Positions 7,381 through 16,676 of a stretch of 64,000 nucleotides of DNA are shown one piece after another (the first letter of the stretch is position 1; each line of letters begins with the position of its first letter). The translations under genes were made by a program, and so were the position numbers. Under the pieces are notes generated by a model. That model was given only the letters and a program-made list of their open reading frames with translations. It was not told the origin of the DNA and did not search any database. The stretch covers positions 372,001-436,000 of the forward strand of contig NZ_JAHXBF010000006.1 of the NCBI RefSeq assembly GCF_020103695.1, written 5' to 3'. Source of the stretch: Hyalangium versicolor. GTDB lineage: Bacteria > Myxococcota > Myxococcia > Myxococcales > Myxococcaceae.

Positions 7381-8979
7381 CTACCCAGCCCCGGGAGCGG
7401 AGCGCGGCAGCCACACGCTGAACGTGGTCCCCTCCGCCTCGCTGGAGCGCACCTCGACGCGGCCCCCGTGGCTCTGCGCAATCTGCTGGACGATGAAGAG
7501 CCCCAACCCCAATCCAGACGTCTGAGAGCCTCCGTCCGTGCCGCGCCGGAAGGGCTCGAAGATGCGGGGCAGCAGCTCCGCCGGAATGGGCGCGCCTCCG
7601 TTGTGGACGTCCACCCGCACCGCGTCTCCCTCATCTCGCAGCACGAAGTCCACCGGACTGTCTTCGGGGCTGTAATCCAGCGCGTTCTTGCCCAGGTTGC
7701 CAAGCAACTGGGTCAGCCGGTCCGGATCCCACTCGCCTCGCAACTCTCCTGTCGCGCTCAGTCGGAGCTCCCGCTGCGGATTGCCCGTCTCGAGTTCCTC
7801 CAGCACATGCTGGCAGAGCGAGCGCAGGTGCGCCGGGCGCCGGGTGATGGGGATGCCGCCCCCCAGCCGCCCGCGCGTGAAGTCGAGCAGATCCGCGATC
7901 ATCCGCCCCATGCGCTCGGCGCTGGTGACGATTCGCCGCACGGTCTTCAAGTGCTGCTGGAGCACGCAGTCCGAACGGATCAGCGCATTGGCTGACAGGA
8001 GGATGGCGTTCAGCGGATTGCGCAAGTCATGCGAGACGATGCCGATGAACCGTTCGCGGAACTCCGCCGCCTGCTGCAACTCCGCCTCGACGCGCTTGCG
8101 GTCGGTGATGTCGGTGTTGATGGCGACGGCTCCGACGATGGTGCCCCCAAGACGGACGGGGGCGGCGGCACAGCGCAGCACCACCTTCCTGCCCGTGAGG
8201 AGGTGACGCGAGCAGACCTCCCGCGTGGTCGGCTGCCCCCGGAAGGCCCGCATGAAGGGCTCTTCCTCTGGTGTGAGCCGGTGCCCGTCCTCGACGGAAC
8301 GGTTCTGGAGCCGCTCCCCCAAGGTGGCGACATTCTGGTTCAGCTCCTCCAGCGACTGGAACCCCAGCATCTCCAAGGCCCGGCGGTTGGCCTGCTTGAT
8401 GCCCGTGGCATCCCCCACGTACAGGGCATCCGGAATGCTCTGGAGGATGGCCTCCAGGATGGCCGTGTTGCGCGCCAACTCCTCCGCGGCGTCGAGCGCC
8501 TCGAGCCGCAGGCGCGCCTGTTCCAGCTCCTGGGTGGAGGCCTGGAGCTCCTGGCCCTGGTGTACGAAGGCGGTGACGTCCTCCACCTGGTGCAGCAGGT
8601 AGAGCACCTCTCCCTCGCTGGAGAGGATCGGGGTGTTGGTGGGCTTCCAGTACCGCTCCTCGAAGCCGTCGCCTTCGGATGCCGGGCGTCGGATGTCGTA
8701 CCGCTGCACGGCCATGGTGTCCGTCGAGCGCGTGGCCATGGCCCGTTCGAGCGAGGCCCGCAGGTTGTGCACGCCCGGGGCATGAAGAGCCGCCAGGTTG
8801 TCCGGAAACACGTCGAACAAGGGACGGCCGAGGACACCCTCACGGGTCGTCATGGTGGCACGCAGGTAGGCATCGCTCACGGCCACGAGGGTGAAGTCCG
8901 CGTCGGGCAGGGCGCAGAAGTACAGGCCGGGGCTCTTCTCGAAGAGGCGCTGGAAGTCAGGGGGAGAGGGTTGAGGCAT
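7381..8979 (-). CDS. PAS-domain sensor histidine kinase
   Basis: 532 residues from the ATG at 8979, preceded by GGGGTGG. Two PAS-type sensor domains (about 10-130 and 165-290) are joined by a Gln/Glu-rich coiled coil. Then come a HisKA dimerisation domain with the phospho-acceptor in SHDLRNPLNA (near 316) and an HATPase domain with N box GNLGKNALDYS and G boxes LGLGLFIVQQ. No membrane segment, so it is a soluble cytoplasmic kinase. No receiver gene is adjacent in the same direction, so it is an orphan kinase. It is divergent from the UbiB-family gene, with about 180 bases between the chosen starts. Confidence 0.9.
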   Translation of the reverse strand: MPQPSPPDFQRLFEKSPGLYFCALPDADFTLVAVSDAYLRATMTTREGVLGRPLFDVFPDNLAALHAPGVHNLRASLERAMATRSTDTMAVQRYDIRRPASEGDGFEERYWKPTNTPILSSEGEVLYLLHQVEDVTAFVHQGQELQASTQELEQARLRLEALDAAEELARNTAILEAILQSIPDALYVGDATGIKQANRRALEMLGFQSLEELNQNVATLGERLQNRSVEDGHRLTPEEEPFMRAFRGQPTTREVCSRHLLTGRKVVLRCAAAPVRLGGTIVGAVAINTDITDRKRVEAELQQAAEFRERFIGIVSHDLRNPLNAILLSANALIRSDCVLQQHLKTVRRIVTSAERMGRMIADLLDFTRGRLGGGIPITRRPAHLRSLCQHVLEELETGNPQRELRLSATGELRGEWDPDRLTQLLGNLGKNALDYSPEDSPVDFVLRDEGDAVRVDVHNGGAPIPAELLPRIFEPFRRGTDGGSQTSGLGLGLFIVQQIAQSHGGRVEVRSSEAEGTTFSVWLPRSAPGAG

Positions 8980-9158
8980 GACCACCCCATCCAAGGACCA
9001 AGGGCATCCGCTGTCCGAAGAATGAGCACCAAGTGGGATGTCCCCAAGACTTCTGGGCCCAGGAGCGGGACGGGCAGGCAAGCGAGCGAACGCCTCGCCT
9101 CGCGATGCGCCGGCCCCTCTTGCGTCTGGCGACAGCCTCCCCGTTAATCATCCCATTC

Positions 9159-10466
9159 ATGGCCTCCTCGGACTCCGATGACAAGCTCCCACCGCAGGGC
9201 CGGCTGAACCGGCTGCGCAAGCTGGCCGGACTGTCCGCCCAACTCGGCGCGGATGTCCTCAAGAGTGGAGCCAAGCGCCTGGCCGGTCAGGACCCGGACC
9301 TGCTCAGCAAGGGAATGGCCGAGAAGCTCGTCGCCACCCTCGGAGACCTCAAGGGCGCCGCCATGAAGTTCGGCCAGGCCGTCTCCATGGATCCGGATCT
9401 GCTCACCCCCGAGGTGCGTCAGGTCCTCGCCCGCCTCCAGAACCAGGCCCCCGCCATGGGCTATGACTCCGTGGCCCGTGTCATCCGCCAGGAGCTCGGC
9501 GCTTCCCCCGAGTCCCTCTTCCGCGAGTTCGACCCGCAACCGCTCGCCGCTGCCTCGCTCGGACAGGTGCACCGAGCCGTGCTCGAAGACGGCCGCCCCG
9601 TCGTCGTCAAAGTGCAATACCCCAGCGTCGGAGACTCGCTTCAGGGCGACCTGGACAGCCTGGGCCTCGTGGTGAAGACCGTCTCCAAGACGTCCAAGGC
9701 CATGGATGGCACCGCTTACTTCCAGGAGCTGCGCGAGGAATTCCTCCTGGAGCTCGACTACCGCCGCGAAGCGCGCCTGTGCCAGGGCTTCGCCCAGAGC
9801 GTCTCCCGGCTGCCGGACCTCAAGGTGCCGGACGTCATCTCCGAGCGCAGCTCCGAGCGCGTCCTCACCCTTGAGTTGCTCGAGGGCCAGACGCTCAAGG
9901 ACTGGGTCGTCACCGAGCCTCCACCCGAGGAGCGCTTCCGCGTCGCCCGTCAGCTCATCCGCGCCATCTACGGGCCCTTCTTCTGCGCCGGAGAGATCCA
10001 CGCGGATCCACACCCGGGCAACTTCATGGTGATGAAGGACGGGCGGCTCGGGCTGCTGGACTTCGGCTCCATCAAGAGCTTCTCCCCGCGCTTCGTCGAC
10101 GCCAACAGGCGCATGTTCATCCAGGCCGTGAACCTCGAGGCCCTGGACATCCTCGGCCTGAGCCGCGAGGTGGGCTTCACACTCGAACTGCCCGAGGCCG
10201 AGGCCGAGGAGCTCATCCACGAGGTGCTCCGCATCGCCGGCCGGCCCATGCGCTCGCACGACTACGACTTTGCCTCCTGCGAGATCAACCGCGACATGAA
10301 GCGCCACTTCGCCAAGAACGCGGTCCGCTTCCTGAAGATCCGTCCGCCCCCGGAAGCGGTGATGTTCTTCCGCTCCACGGGAGGGCTGGCGCAGAACCTC
10401 CGCCTCATCGCCGCGCAGGGAGACTTCCGCCGCGTGTACCAGGAAGTGGCAGCCCTGTTGGGCTGA
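9159..10466 (+). CDS. ABC1/AarF/UbiB family atypical kinase
   Basis: 435 residues from the ATG at 9159; an ATG at 9102 in frame would add 19 residues. The family hallmarks are all present: KxGQ motif KFGQ (70-73), the Ala-rich loop AAASLGQ (130-136) that replaces the usual Gly loop, the VVVKVQYP lysine (151), HADPHPGNF and LLDFG. UbiB-type proteins are atypical kinases or ATPases tied to isoprenoid quinone biosynthesis and lipid homeostasis. There is no C-terminal membrane hairpin, unlike classical UbiB, and no ubiquinone gene nearby. The exact role is therefore open. Confidence 0.9.
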   Translation: MASSDSDDKLPPQGRLNRLRKLAGLSAQLGADVLKSGAKRLAGQDPDLLSKGMAEKLVATLGDLKGAAMKFGQAVSMDPDLLTPEVRQVLARLQNQAPAMGYDSVARVIRQELGASPESLFREFDPQPLAAASLGQVHRAVLEDGRPVVVKVQYPSVGDSLQGDLDSLGLVVKTVSKTSKAMDGTAYFQELREEFLLELDYRREARLCQGFAQSVSRLPDLKVPDVISERSSERVLTLELLEGQTLKDWVVTEPPPEERFRVARQLIRAIYGPFFCAGEIHADPHPGNFMVMKDGRLGLLDFGSIKSFSPRFVDANRRMFIQAVNLEALDILGLSREVGFTLELPEAEAEELIHEVLRIAGRPMRSHDYDFASCEINRDMKRHFAKNAVRFLKIRPPPEAVMFFRSTGGLAQNLRLIAAQGDFRRVYQEVAALLG

Positions 10467-10587
10467 GCCTTGGCCGGAGCCACCCGGGGCGCGGAGGCAG
10501 CACGCCTGTTCGGTTGCTCACATTCCCAGAAGGTCAGGTGCACGACGGGCGCCCCATGGCTACGTTCGAGGCCAAGAGGCTCCGTCC

Positions 10588-10881
10588 ATGCGGCACCCAC
10601 GACTGTTCTACACCCGCGCCGCGAGGAGGCGCCTCCAAGGGCTGCCCGCCGAGGTGCGGCTGCACCTGGAGAACCACCTGGAGAATCTCGCCCTGCTGGT
10701 GAAGGCGAGTCCTCCGGAGCGGTTACCCCAGTTCCTGGCTCGGGTAGAAGAGGGCTTCGTCACTGCGGTGAAGGGGGTGCGCGTGCTCTTCGTGGTCGAC
10801 GCCACGGCGCGCACGCTCCTCATCCACCGCATCGAAGTGTTGCCCGGGGACAGGCCGGAACCTGCTCCGCCCGCCCCATGA
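10588..10881 (+). CDS. RelE/ParE-superfamily toxin-like protein, no antitoxin seen
   Basis: 97 residues. The beginning (FYTRAARRRLQGLP), the helical hairpin, and the beta strands ending VRVLFVVDATARTLLIHRIE follow the RelE/ParE fold pattern, in which a small basic protein inhibits translation or gyrase. No antitoxin-sized gene is visible on either side: upstream is the UbiB gene, downstream a convergent receiver gene. It could be a solitary or domesticated member. The start ATG at 10588 has no strong ribosome binding site. Confidence 0.6.
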   Translation: MRHPRLFYTRAARRRLQGLPAEVRLHLENHLENLALLVKASPPERLPQFLARVEEGFVTAVKGVRVLFVVDATARTLLIHRIEVLPGDRPEPAPPAP

Positions 10882-10909
10882 GGTTGGCTGCGCCCCAGCG
10901 GGCGCGCCC

Positions 10910-11338
10910 CTACTTGTTGATGGCCTGATTCGTCGTGCTGGACGTGGGGCTCGTCGCCGACCGGCCTCGCTTGTAGAGGTCCGTCAGCTTCTTGGCCAGG
11001 TCCGCACCCTGCACGCTCTTGGAGATGTAGCCGTCCGCACCGGACGACAGGGCCAGCGAGCGCAGCTTCGACTCGTCGGAGGCCGAGTAGAGGATGAACT
11101 TGGTGCCCAGCGGGGCTTGCGCCCGCGCCAGCGACAGCACCTTGTCCCCGCTCAGCGCGGGGATGTTCACGTCCAGCAGCACCAGGTCCGGTGCCACCGA
11201 ACGCACCAGGTTGGACACGCCTAGCGACGAGCGGTGCGTCCGAACATCGAAGCCGTACGAGGAGAGTGAACGTTCAGCGAGCACGAGTTGATCCTGGTCG
11301 TCGTCGACAACGAGGACGCGGATCTTGGTTTCCGACAT
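10910..11338 (-). CDS. Single-domain response regulator (receiver)
   Basis: 142 residues: one receiver domain and a short Ser/Thr-rich tail. The acidic pocket DDD (12-14), phospho-acceptor Asp56 in LLDVNIP, conserved Ser/Thr position (YSAS) and Lys (ISKS) are all present. No output domain, so it should act as a phosphate relay or by protein contact. It is strikingly similar to the receiver encoded at 21738-22139: same length of domain, Asp56 in both, and shared SLGVxN, GDKVxSLARxQAP, LYSASDE and GADGYxSKSVQGA. It lies 244 bases downstream of a histidine kinase gene on the same strand, its most likely partner. Confidence 0.9.
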   Translation of the reverse strand: MSETKIRVLVVDDDQDQLVLAERSLSSYGFDVRTHRSSLGVSNLVRSVAPDLVLLDVNIPALSGDKVLSLARAQAPLGTKFILYSASDESKLRSLALSSGADGYISKSVQGADLAKKLTDLYKRGRSATSPTSSTTNQAINK

Positions 11339-11582
11339 GGTTCCCCCAGGGGGCAGGGTTCGTCGAGTCAGGTACCAGGATTATGGCCTCTCTCGTCCAC
11401 CCATTGAAGGGGGGGTGTGATTCCACCCGTTCAATCCGGGCAGCCGAGCATGCTTCTCCCCAGAAAACGGTGAAGCGCTCAACCCGCCCAATTACCGGAT
11501 AGTCCGTCATCCTGCCCAGGAAACTGCGGGCAGACGGGAATTGTGCAGGCAGGAGTGGAGTGTCGCCCCGACAGCCCTGCTT

Positions 11583-12923
11583 CTACCGCTGCTTCTTCCG
11601 GGGACGCGCGGTGCGCAGGGAGCGCTGGGGAGCGGGCTTCTTGGGTTGCTCCATGGCGGAGGGAGCTTTCTGGGGCTCTGAAGCCTGGAGGGGGAAGTGA
11701 AGGGTGAAGATCGCGCCTCCTTCCTTCCGGTTGGCGGCGGTGATGGAGCCCCCCGTGCGCGACATCACCCCGTAGGCCATGGACAGGCCCAGGCCCGTGC
11801 CCTGGCGGCCCTTGGTGGTGAAGAAGGGCCGGAAGATGCTGCGCAGGTGGGCCTCGGGGATGCCCGTGCCCTCGTCCTCCACGGAGATGACGACCTGGTT
11901 CCTGGCCACGGTCCCGCGCACGAAGATGGTGCCGCCACGGGGCATCGCGTCCCGGGCGTTGAGCAGCAGGTTGATGAAGACGTAGCGCAGGTCCGTCGCC
12001 GAGCTGTTCACCCGGGGCAGCAGGGGCAACTCCACCTCCACGCGCAGCGCGATGCCCTCACGCTTCGCCCGGAGTTCCAGGTCGCTGCGGGCGATCTCCG
12101 CCGCCTCGTGGATGATGTCGGCCAGGTGCACCTGCTCGCCGGGTGGCTCCGGGCGTTGCTGCGCGAAGTCCTGGAGGTGGCGGATGCGGGTGCTCGCGTC
12201 GCTGACGATGCGCACCAGCGCGTCCAGATGGGCCCGGTGGCGCTCGGCGAACTCCGCATCCCGTTCGATGAGCTCCAGCCGCAGCTTCATGGCGTTGAGG
12301 GTGTTGTTGAGATCATGCGCCACGCCGGAGGACAGCTCGCCCAGGGCGCGCAGGTGCTCCTGCTGGGCGAGCGTGGCGCGGGCCTGTTCCAGCTCCTTCT
12401 CGGCCTGGACCTGCGAGGTGATGTCATGGGCGAGCATCAGCACGGCCCGGTAGGGGCGGCCCTTCGTGGGAGCCCCGACGCGCTCGGTGCGCACCTCCAG
12501 CGTCTGGACGCCGGCCTGCTCCTGGTAGCGCTCCACGAGCAGGCCCTGCTGCTGGGGAGACTTCAGGAGCAGAGAGGCGGACTCGGCGATCTGGCGCAGC
12601 GTCAGCAGCGCGGTGCCCTGCGGCTGGCCTTGTTGCACCCGGTACCAGGGGCCGCTGCGCGACAGCTCATGCCAGCGCTGGTTGGCCAGCATCACCACGC
12701 CGTTCCCGATGAGCGCCAGCGCACTTGCGCTCGTCTCCATCGCCCATGTGGAGAGCGTATGGGTGGAGATGTGCTCGTCATTGCGCAACTCCAGCTTGTG
12801 CACGAGCTTCTCGTGCCGGGCCAGCAGCTCCTGGTACTTGCGCAACAGCCTCTCTCTGTTGGCCGTGAGAAGCTCGGCCGTGGGAGGGCGCGGTGTCTCT
12901 GGGGAGGGGCGCCGAGAGGTCAT
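11583..12923 (-). CDS. Soluble sensor histidine kinase with PAS-like domain
   Basis: 446 residues. An N-terminal coiled coil (about 20-50), a PAS-like sensor region (about 65-175), then HisKA with the phospho-acceptor in VAHDLNNTLN (about 203) and HATPase with FINLLLNARDAM, DEGTGIP, GTGLGLSMAYG. The C-terminal 40 residues are Lys/Arg/Pro-rich. No membrane segment. The HDLNN form of the H box is typical of the large orphan kinases of myxobacteria. The start ATG at 12923 overlaps the end of a short reading frame upstream (ATGA), see the remnant at 12920-13077. The single-domain receiver gene lies downstream. Confidence 0.9.
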   Translation of the reverse strand: MTSRRPSPETPRPPTAELLTANRERLLRKYQELLARHEKLVHKLELRNDEHISTHTLSTWAMETSASALALIGNGVVMLANQRWHELSRSGPWYRVQQGQPQGTALLTLRQIAESASLLLKSPQQQGLLVERYQEQAGVQTLEVRTERVGAPTKGRPYRAVLMLAHDITSQVQAEKELEQARATLAQQEHLRALGELSSGVAHDLNNTLNAMKLRLELIERDAEFAERHRAHLDALVRIVSDASTRIRHLQDFAQQRPEPPGEQVHLADIIHEAAEIARSDLELRAKREGIALRVEVELPLLPRVNSSATDLRYVFINLLLNARDAMPRGGTIFVRGTVARNQVVISVEDEGTGIPEAHLRSIFRPFFTTKGRQGTGLGLSMAYGVMSRTGGSITAANRKEGGAIFTLHFPLQASEPQKAPSAMEQPKKPAPQRSLRTARPRKKQR

Positions 12924-13077
12924 CGCTTCAATCGCTCCTTGAGCTCACGGTTCTCCTGCGCGAGCCCGGCCAGGCGGGGGTGTCCTCGAAAAGGAGGACG
13001 GCACCCAGCACAGAGCCAGATAGGCGCCACGAGTCTTGCAACGGATGGCGGCCATGCGCCGCGGCGCTGCGTCTCAT
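12920..13077 (-). pseudogene. Possible frameshifted end of a sensor-type gene upstream of the kinase
   Basis: On the minus strand one frame reads GSVLGAVLLFEDTP, the usual end of a PAS domain. A different frame then reads RLAGLAQENRELKERLKR, a coiled-coil end whose stop overlaps the kinase ATG as ATGA. Joining the two with a single-base shift near 12975 gives a natural-looking C-terminus coupled to the kinase gene. Upstream of 13077 the signal fades. This may be a decayed upstream partner or a sequencing error. Short and uncertain. Confidence 0.3.
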
Positions 13078-13493
13078 GCACGGCCTCTCAGGTGGGCAAG
13101 GACGAGGCCATCCTATCAGGTGAGCCGCCGTATGTTTCCTCTATGGAAGGGGCTGGCCATTGTCCGGCGGTACAGTTCTTTCTGGATTCGGGAATGGCCA
13201 CCGTGGGGATGTAGGAAAAGGCCCCCCTTCATCCGCTCGCTCAGTAGCCGTGGCTTATGACTCCCGGTGGGAACAGCTGGCTCAGCCCGAGGGGGGAAGG
13301 GTGGTGGTCCTCGTCCACCTGCCTGTGGACGGGGCGGGGCTCGGACTCAACCTCTTGGGATCGCCTGTTGAACACTGCGGAGTGGGACGCTCCAGGTAGC
13401 CCTTTCTTTCCCGATCTGCACTGCCCTTAGATTTGTAGGTGCGCGCCAAAACATTCGGGGCCATGCGTGTGCCCCAGGCTTGGAGGGTCAGCG
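13078..13493. other. Intergenic region without a recognised gene
   Basis: About 415 bases between the diverging kinase (minus) and NarL-type regulator (plus). No convincing reading frame, RNA gene, repeat or clean hairpin was seen. It presumably holds the promoters for both directions, but I could not pick out a -35/-10 pair with confidence. Confidence 0.4.
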
Positions 13494-14171
13494 ATGCAAA
13501 GAGGGTCTCCCCTGCGGATTGGTATCCTCGAGGATCAGCAGATCTTCCTGGAGAGTCTGGTGTCCCTTCTGGAGCTCTCCGGCATCCAGGTGACCGCGCG
13601 ATGTGCCACGGTGGAGGACTTCCTGGCGCAGACGCGGCAGCAGCCGCCAGACGTCGCGTTGGTGGATCTGCGGCTGGAGCACCGGGATGGCTCCGAAGTC
13701 TCGAGTGGACTCCGGGCGGTGGAACTGCTGCATGACTTCCATCCGCAGGTGCGCGCGCTGGTGCTGTCGGGCAACCGGGACCCGGCGGAGGTGGAGCGCT
13801 GCCTGCGTGCCGGGGCGGCCGGCTACCTGTGCAAGCAGAACGTAGGGGGCGCCGAGCTGCTGGAGGCGGTGGAGCGGGTGGCGCGCGGCGAGCGGCTGGT
13901 GCCTCCGGAGCTGTTCCCCAGTCCCGTGCAGATGGATGAGCTGTCGCCCACTCGCGGAGCGCTGGGGCGGCTCACCTCCCGCGAGCGCGAGGTGCTGGGG
14001 TACATTGCCTCGGGCGCGGACAACCTGAAGATCTCCGTGTGCCTGGGCATCACCGAGCGCACGGTGAAGGCGCACATCACCAGCATCTACCGGAAGTTGG
14101 ACGTGGAGAACCGCACGCAGATGGCCATGCTGGCCTGCCAGTTGGGAGTGGAGCGCCCGGTGAACGCCTGA
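13494..14171 (+). CDS. NarL/FixJ-type response regulator with LuxR HTH
   Basis: 225 residues from the ATG at 13494, with GGAGGG 6-11 bases upstream; an in-frame GTG lies at 13467. A receiver domain (about 7-130) with ED acidic pair, phospho-acceptor Asp58 (LVDLRL) and Lys in YLCKQ is followed by a LuxR-type helix-turn-helix at about 160-220 (LTSREREVLGYIASG, TERTVKAHITSIYRKL). It should bind DNA when phosphorylated. Its partner kinase is not obvious; the kinase genes at 11583 and 7381 are candidates. Confidence 0.92.
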   Translation: MQRGSPLRIGILEDQQIFLESLVSLLELSGIQVTARCATVEDFLAQTRQQPPDVALVDLRLEHRDGSEVSSGLRAVELLHDFHPQVRALVLSGNRDPAEVERCLRAGAAGYLCKQNVGGAELLEAVERVARGERLVPPELFPSPVQMDELSPTRGALGRLTSREREVLGYIASGADNLKISVCLGITERTVKAHITSIYRKLDVENRTQMAMLACQLGVERPVNA

Positions 14172-14400
14172 GCTTCGCCTGACCGTCCAGCGGCCAGGGG
14201 TTGGCGGCAGGACGGAGTCTCCGACCCGGGGACAATAGGTGAAAGCGGCTTGCATCCCCATTCTGGAGGTAGCACGGCGGTGAGATCCCTCCTTCCCTGC
14301 CTTCTCTCGCTGCCCGTGCCCCGCAGGACGTTGTCCAGCGGGCCGGGGTAGAGACGCTTCCTCCCCTGCCCCGGTCCGCTGTTGCCTGGGCGTCCCTGTC

Positions 14401-14429
14401 TTGACCTCGTGGTGCTGACCTCGTAGACG
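14401..14429 (+). promoter_or_regulatory. Putative sigma-70-type promoter for the sugar operon
   Basis: TTGACC (14401-14406) and TAGACG (14424-14429) are separated by 17 bases, 30 bases before the ATG of the dehydrogenase gene. The -35 is a 5/6 match; the -10 is weak (3/6). Position fits, sequence evidence is modest. Confidence 0.35.
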
Positions 14430-14458
14430 GGCTGGAACCCCGTGTAGGGGGCATGCCC

Positions 14459-15643
14459 ATGAGACTCAAAGTTGCCATCATCGGGGGTTGTGGCCATGTC
14501 GGCCTGCCGCTCGCGCTCGCCCTGGCTCCCCACCACGAGGTGATCATCTACGACATCAACGCGGCGGCCGTCGCGCAGGTGAAGCGCGGCGAGATGCCGT
14601 TCCGCGACGAGGGCGGCGAGCAGGCCCTGCGCGAGGCGCTGGCGCGAGGCCTCATCGTCACCACCTCGCCGGAGCACCTGTCCTCCTGCGACATCCTGGT
14701 GGCGGTGATTGGCACGCCGGTGGACGAGCACCTCAACCCGTCTTTCGCGGTGTTCGACAAGCTGCTGGCGCAATTGGACGAGGTGCTGCGGGATGGGCAG
14801 GCGCTGGTGCTTCGCTCCACGGTGTACCCGGGCTCGTCCGAGCGGGTGCAGCGGCACTTCCGCAAGAGCGGGCGCAAGGTGGAGGTGGCCTTCTGCCCGG
14901 AGCGGGTGGCCGAGGGCGTGGCGTTGCACGAGATTCGCAAGCTGCCGCAGATCATCTCCGGCTTCAGCCCGGAGGGGGTGAAGGCGGCGCGGGACTTGTT
15001 CTCGCCGCTGGAGGTGGAGCTCATCGAGCTGTCTCCGCTGGAGGCGGAGCTGGCCAAGCTCTTCACCAACGTCTACCGGTACATCTCCTTCGCGGTGGCC
15101 AACCAGTTCTACATGGTGGCCTCCGAGTGGAACATCGATCCGTACCGGATTCTGCACGCGATGAAGAAGGACTACCCGCGCGCGGCGCACCTGCCGATGC
15201 CGGGGTTCGCCGCGGGGCCGTGCCTGTTCAAGGACACCATGCAGCTGGCGGCCTTCAACAACAACCAGTTCTTCCTGGGCCACTCGGCCATGCTGGTGAA
15301 CGAGGGCCTGCCGCAGTTCGTGGTGCAGCAGATGCTGGGGCGCTGGCCGGACCTGGGGCAGAAGAAGGTGGGCCTGTTGGGCATGGCGTTCAAGGCGGAG
15401 AGCGATGATCCGCGCGAGTCCCTGTCGTACAAGCTGAAGAAGATCCTCGAGCTGCACGCGGAGGAGGTGCTCACCTGCGACCCGTACGTCGCGGACGCGC
15501 GCCTGGTGCCCGAGGAGCAGGTGCTGGAGAAGGCGGACCTGTTCGTCATTGGCGCTCCGCACAAGCGGTACAAGACGCTGGACTACCGCGGCAAGCCCGT
15601 GGTGGACGTGTGGAACCATCTGGGACAAGGAGGCAAGCTGTGA
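14459..15643 (+). CDS. Nucleotide-sugar dehydrogenase (UDP-glucose/GDP-mannose dehydrogenase family)
   Basis: 394 residues. An N-terminal Rossmann domain (VAIIGGCGHVGLP, 4-16), a central dimerisation domain with LSPLEAELAKLFTN, the catalytic cysteine in AGPCLFKDTMQLA, and a C-terminal UDP-binding domain. The family oxidises the C6 hydroxyl of a nucleotide sugar to a uronic acid with two NAD+; which sugar is not clear from sequence. The ATG at 14459 has AGGGG 8-9 bases upstream, better spaced than the in-frame ATG at 14453. The stop overlaps the GTG start of the next gene, so the pair is translationally coupled. Likely role: a precursor for polysaccharide or a glycosylated metabolite. Confidence 0.9.
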   Translation: MRLKVAIIGGCGHVGLPLALALAPHHEVIIYDINAAAVAQVKRGEMPFRDEGGEQALREALARGLIVTTSPEHLSSCDILVAVIGTPVDEHLNPSFAVFDKLLAQLDEVLRDGQALVLRSTVYPGSSERVQRHFRKSGRKVEVAFCPERVAEGVALHEIRKLPQIISGFSPEGVKAARDLFSPLEVELIELSPLEAELAKLFTNVYRYISFAVANQFYMVASEWNIDPYRILHAMKKDYPRAAHLPMPGFAAGPCLFKDTMQLAAFNNNQFFLGHSAMLVNEGLPQFVVQQMLGRWPDLGQKKVGLLGMAFKAESDDPRESLSYKLKKILELHAEEVLTCDPYVADARLVPEEQVLEKADLFVIGAPHKRYKTLDYRGKPVVDVWNHLGQGGKL

Positions 15644-16662
15644 AGGCACTCGTTACGGGCTCTGCGGGCTTCATCGCGGGCTACCTCGTCGAGGAGCTGC
15701 TCGCCAACGGCTATGAAGTCGTGGGCATCGACAACTTCTCGAAGTACGGCCCGGTGGAGAAGAGCTACTCGAAGCACCCCCGGTACCGCTTCGTCGAGGG
15801 CGACGCCAAGGACGTGCGGCTGATGAAGGAGCTGGTGGCCGACTGCGATCACCTCGTCGCGGGCGCGGCGATGATTGGCGGCATCAGCTACTTCCACGAG
15901 TTCGCCTACGACTTGCTGGCGGAGAACGAGCGCATCATCGCGGCGACGTTCGACGCGGCCATCTGGGCGTTCACGAACAAGAAGCCGCTGAAGAAGATCA
16001 CCGTGCTGTCCAGCTCGATGGTGTACGAGAGCACTACGGTGTACCCGACGCCGGAGGGGGCGCAGCTGAGCTCGCCGCCGCCGATGTCCACCTACGGCTT
16101 CCAGAAGCTGGCGTGCGAGTACTTCGCCCGTGGGGCCCATGAGCAGTACAAGTTGCCGTACACCCTTGTCCGTCCGTTCAACTGCGTGGGCATTGGCGAG
16201 AAGCGCGCCAAGAACGACCGCGAGGTGATGAGCGGCAACGTGAAGCTGGCGATGAGCCACGTGGTGCCGGACCTGGTGCAGAAGGTGGTGAAGGGGCAGG
16301 ACCCGCTGCGGATCCTGGGCTCTGGGGACCAGGTGCGGCACTACACGTACGGTGGGGATTTGGCCAAGGGCATCCGCGTGTGCATGGAGCACCCAGCGGC
16401 GGTGAACGAGGACTTCAACATCTCCACGCCCGAGTCCACGGACGTACGGACGCTGGCCACGGCCATCTGGAAGAAGCTGAAGCCGGGGCAGCCGGTGCGG
16501 CTGGAGTCGGATCCGCCCTTCAAGTACGACGTGCAGAAGCGGGTGCCGGACGTGAGCAAGTCGGAGAGGGTGCTGGGGTTCCAGTGCGCCACCTCGCTGG
16601 ACAAGATGCTGGACGAGGTGGTGCCGTGGGTGAAGCAGCAGGTGGAGCTGGGCAACATCTAA
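15640..16662 (+). CDS. NAD-dependent epimerase/dehydratase (extended SDR)
   Basis: 340 residues from the GTG at 15640, which overlaps the previous stop (GTGA) and has AAGGAGG upstream. The Rossmann motif is TGSAGFIAG (6-14), the catalytic Ser lies in SSSMVYES and the catalytic pair is YGFQK (YxxxK). It belongs with nucleotide-sugar epimerases, dehydratases and decarboxylases. Being coupled to a sugar dehydrogenase, it probably acts on the uronic acid sugar product (4-epimerisation or decarboxylation), but the substrate cannot be read from sequence. Confidence 0.9.
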   Translation: MKALVTGSAGFIAGYLVEELLANGYEVVGIDNFSKYGPVEKSYSKHPRYRFVEGDAKDVRLMKELVADCDHLVAGAAMIGGISYFHEFAYDLLAENERIIAATFDAAIWAFTNKKPLKKITVLSSSMVYESTTVYPTPEGAQLSSPPPMSTYGFQKLACEYFARGAHEQYKLPYTLVRPFNCVGIGEKRAKNDREVMSGNVKLAMSHVVPDLVQKVVKGQDPLRILGSGDQVRHYTYGGDLAKGIRVCMEHPAAVNEDFNISTPESTDVRTLATAIWKKLKPGQPVRLESDPPFKYDVQKRVPDVSKSERVLGFQCATSLDKMLDEVVPWVKQQVELGNI

Positions 16663-16676
16663 CGCGGGAGGAGACG

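Noticed and set aside
16380..16676. Longer N-terminus for the glycosyltransferase
   Set aside because: The extra frame is a shadow of the epimerase gene; the GTG at 16677 has a strong ribosome binding site and gives the normal family start.
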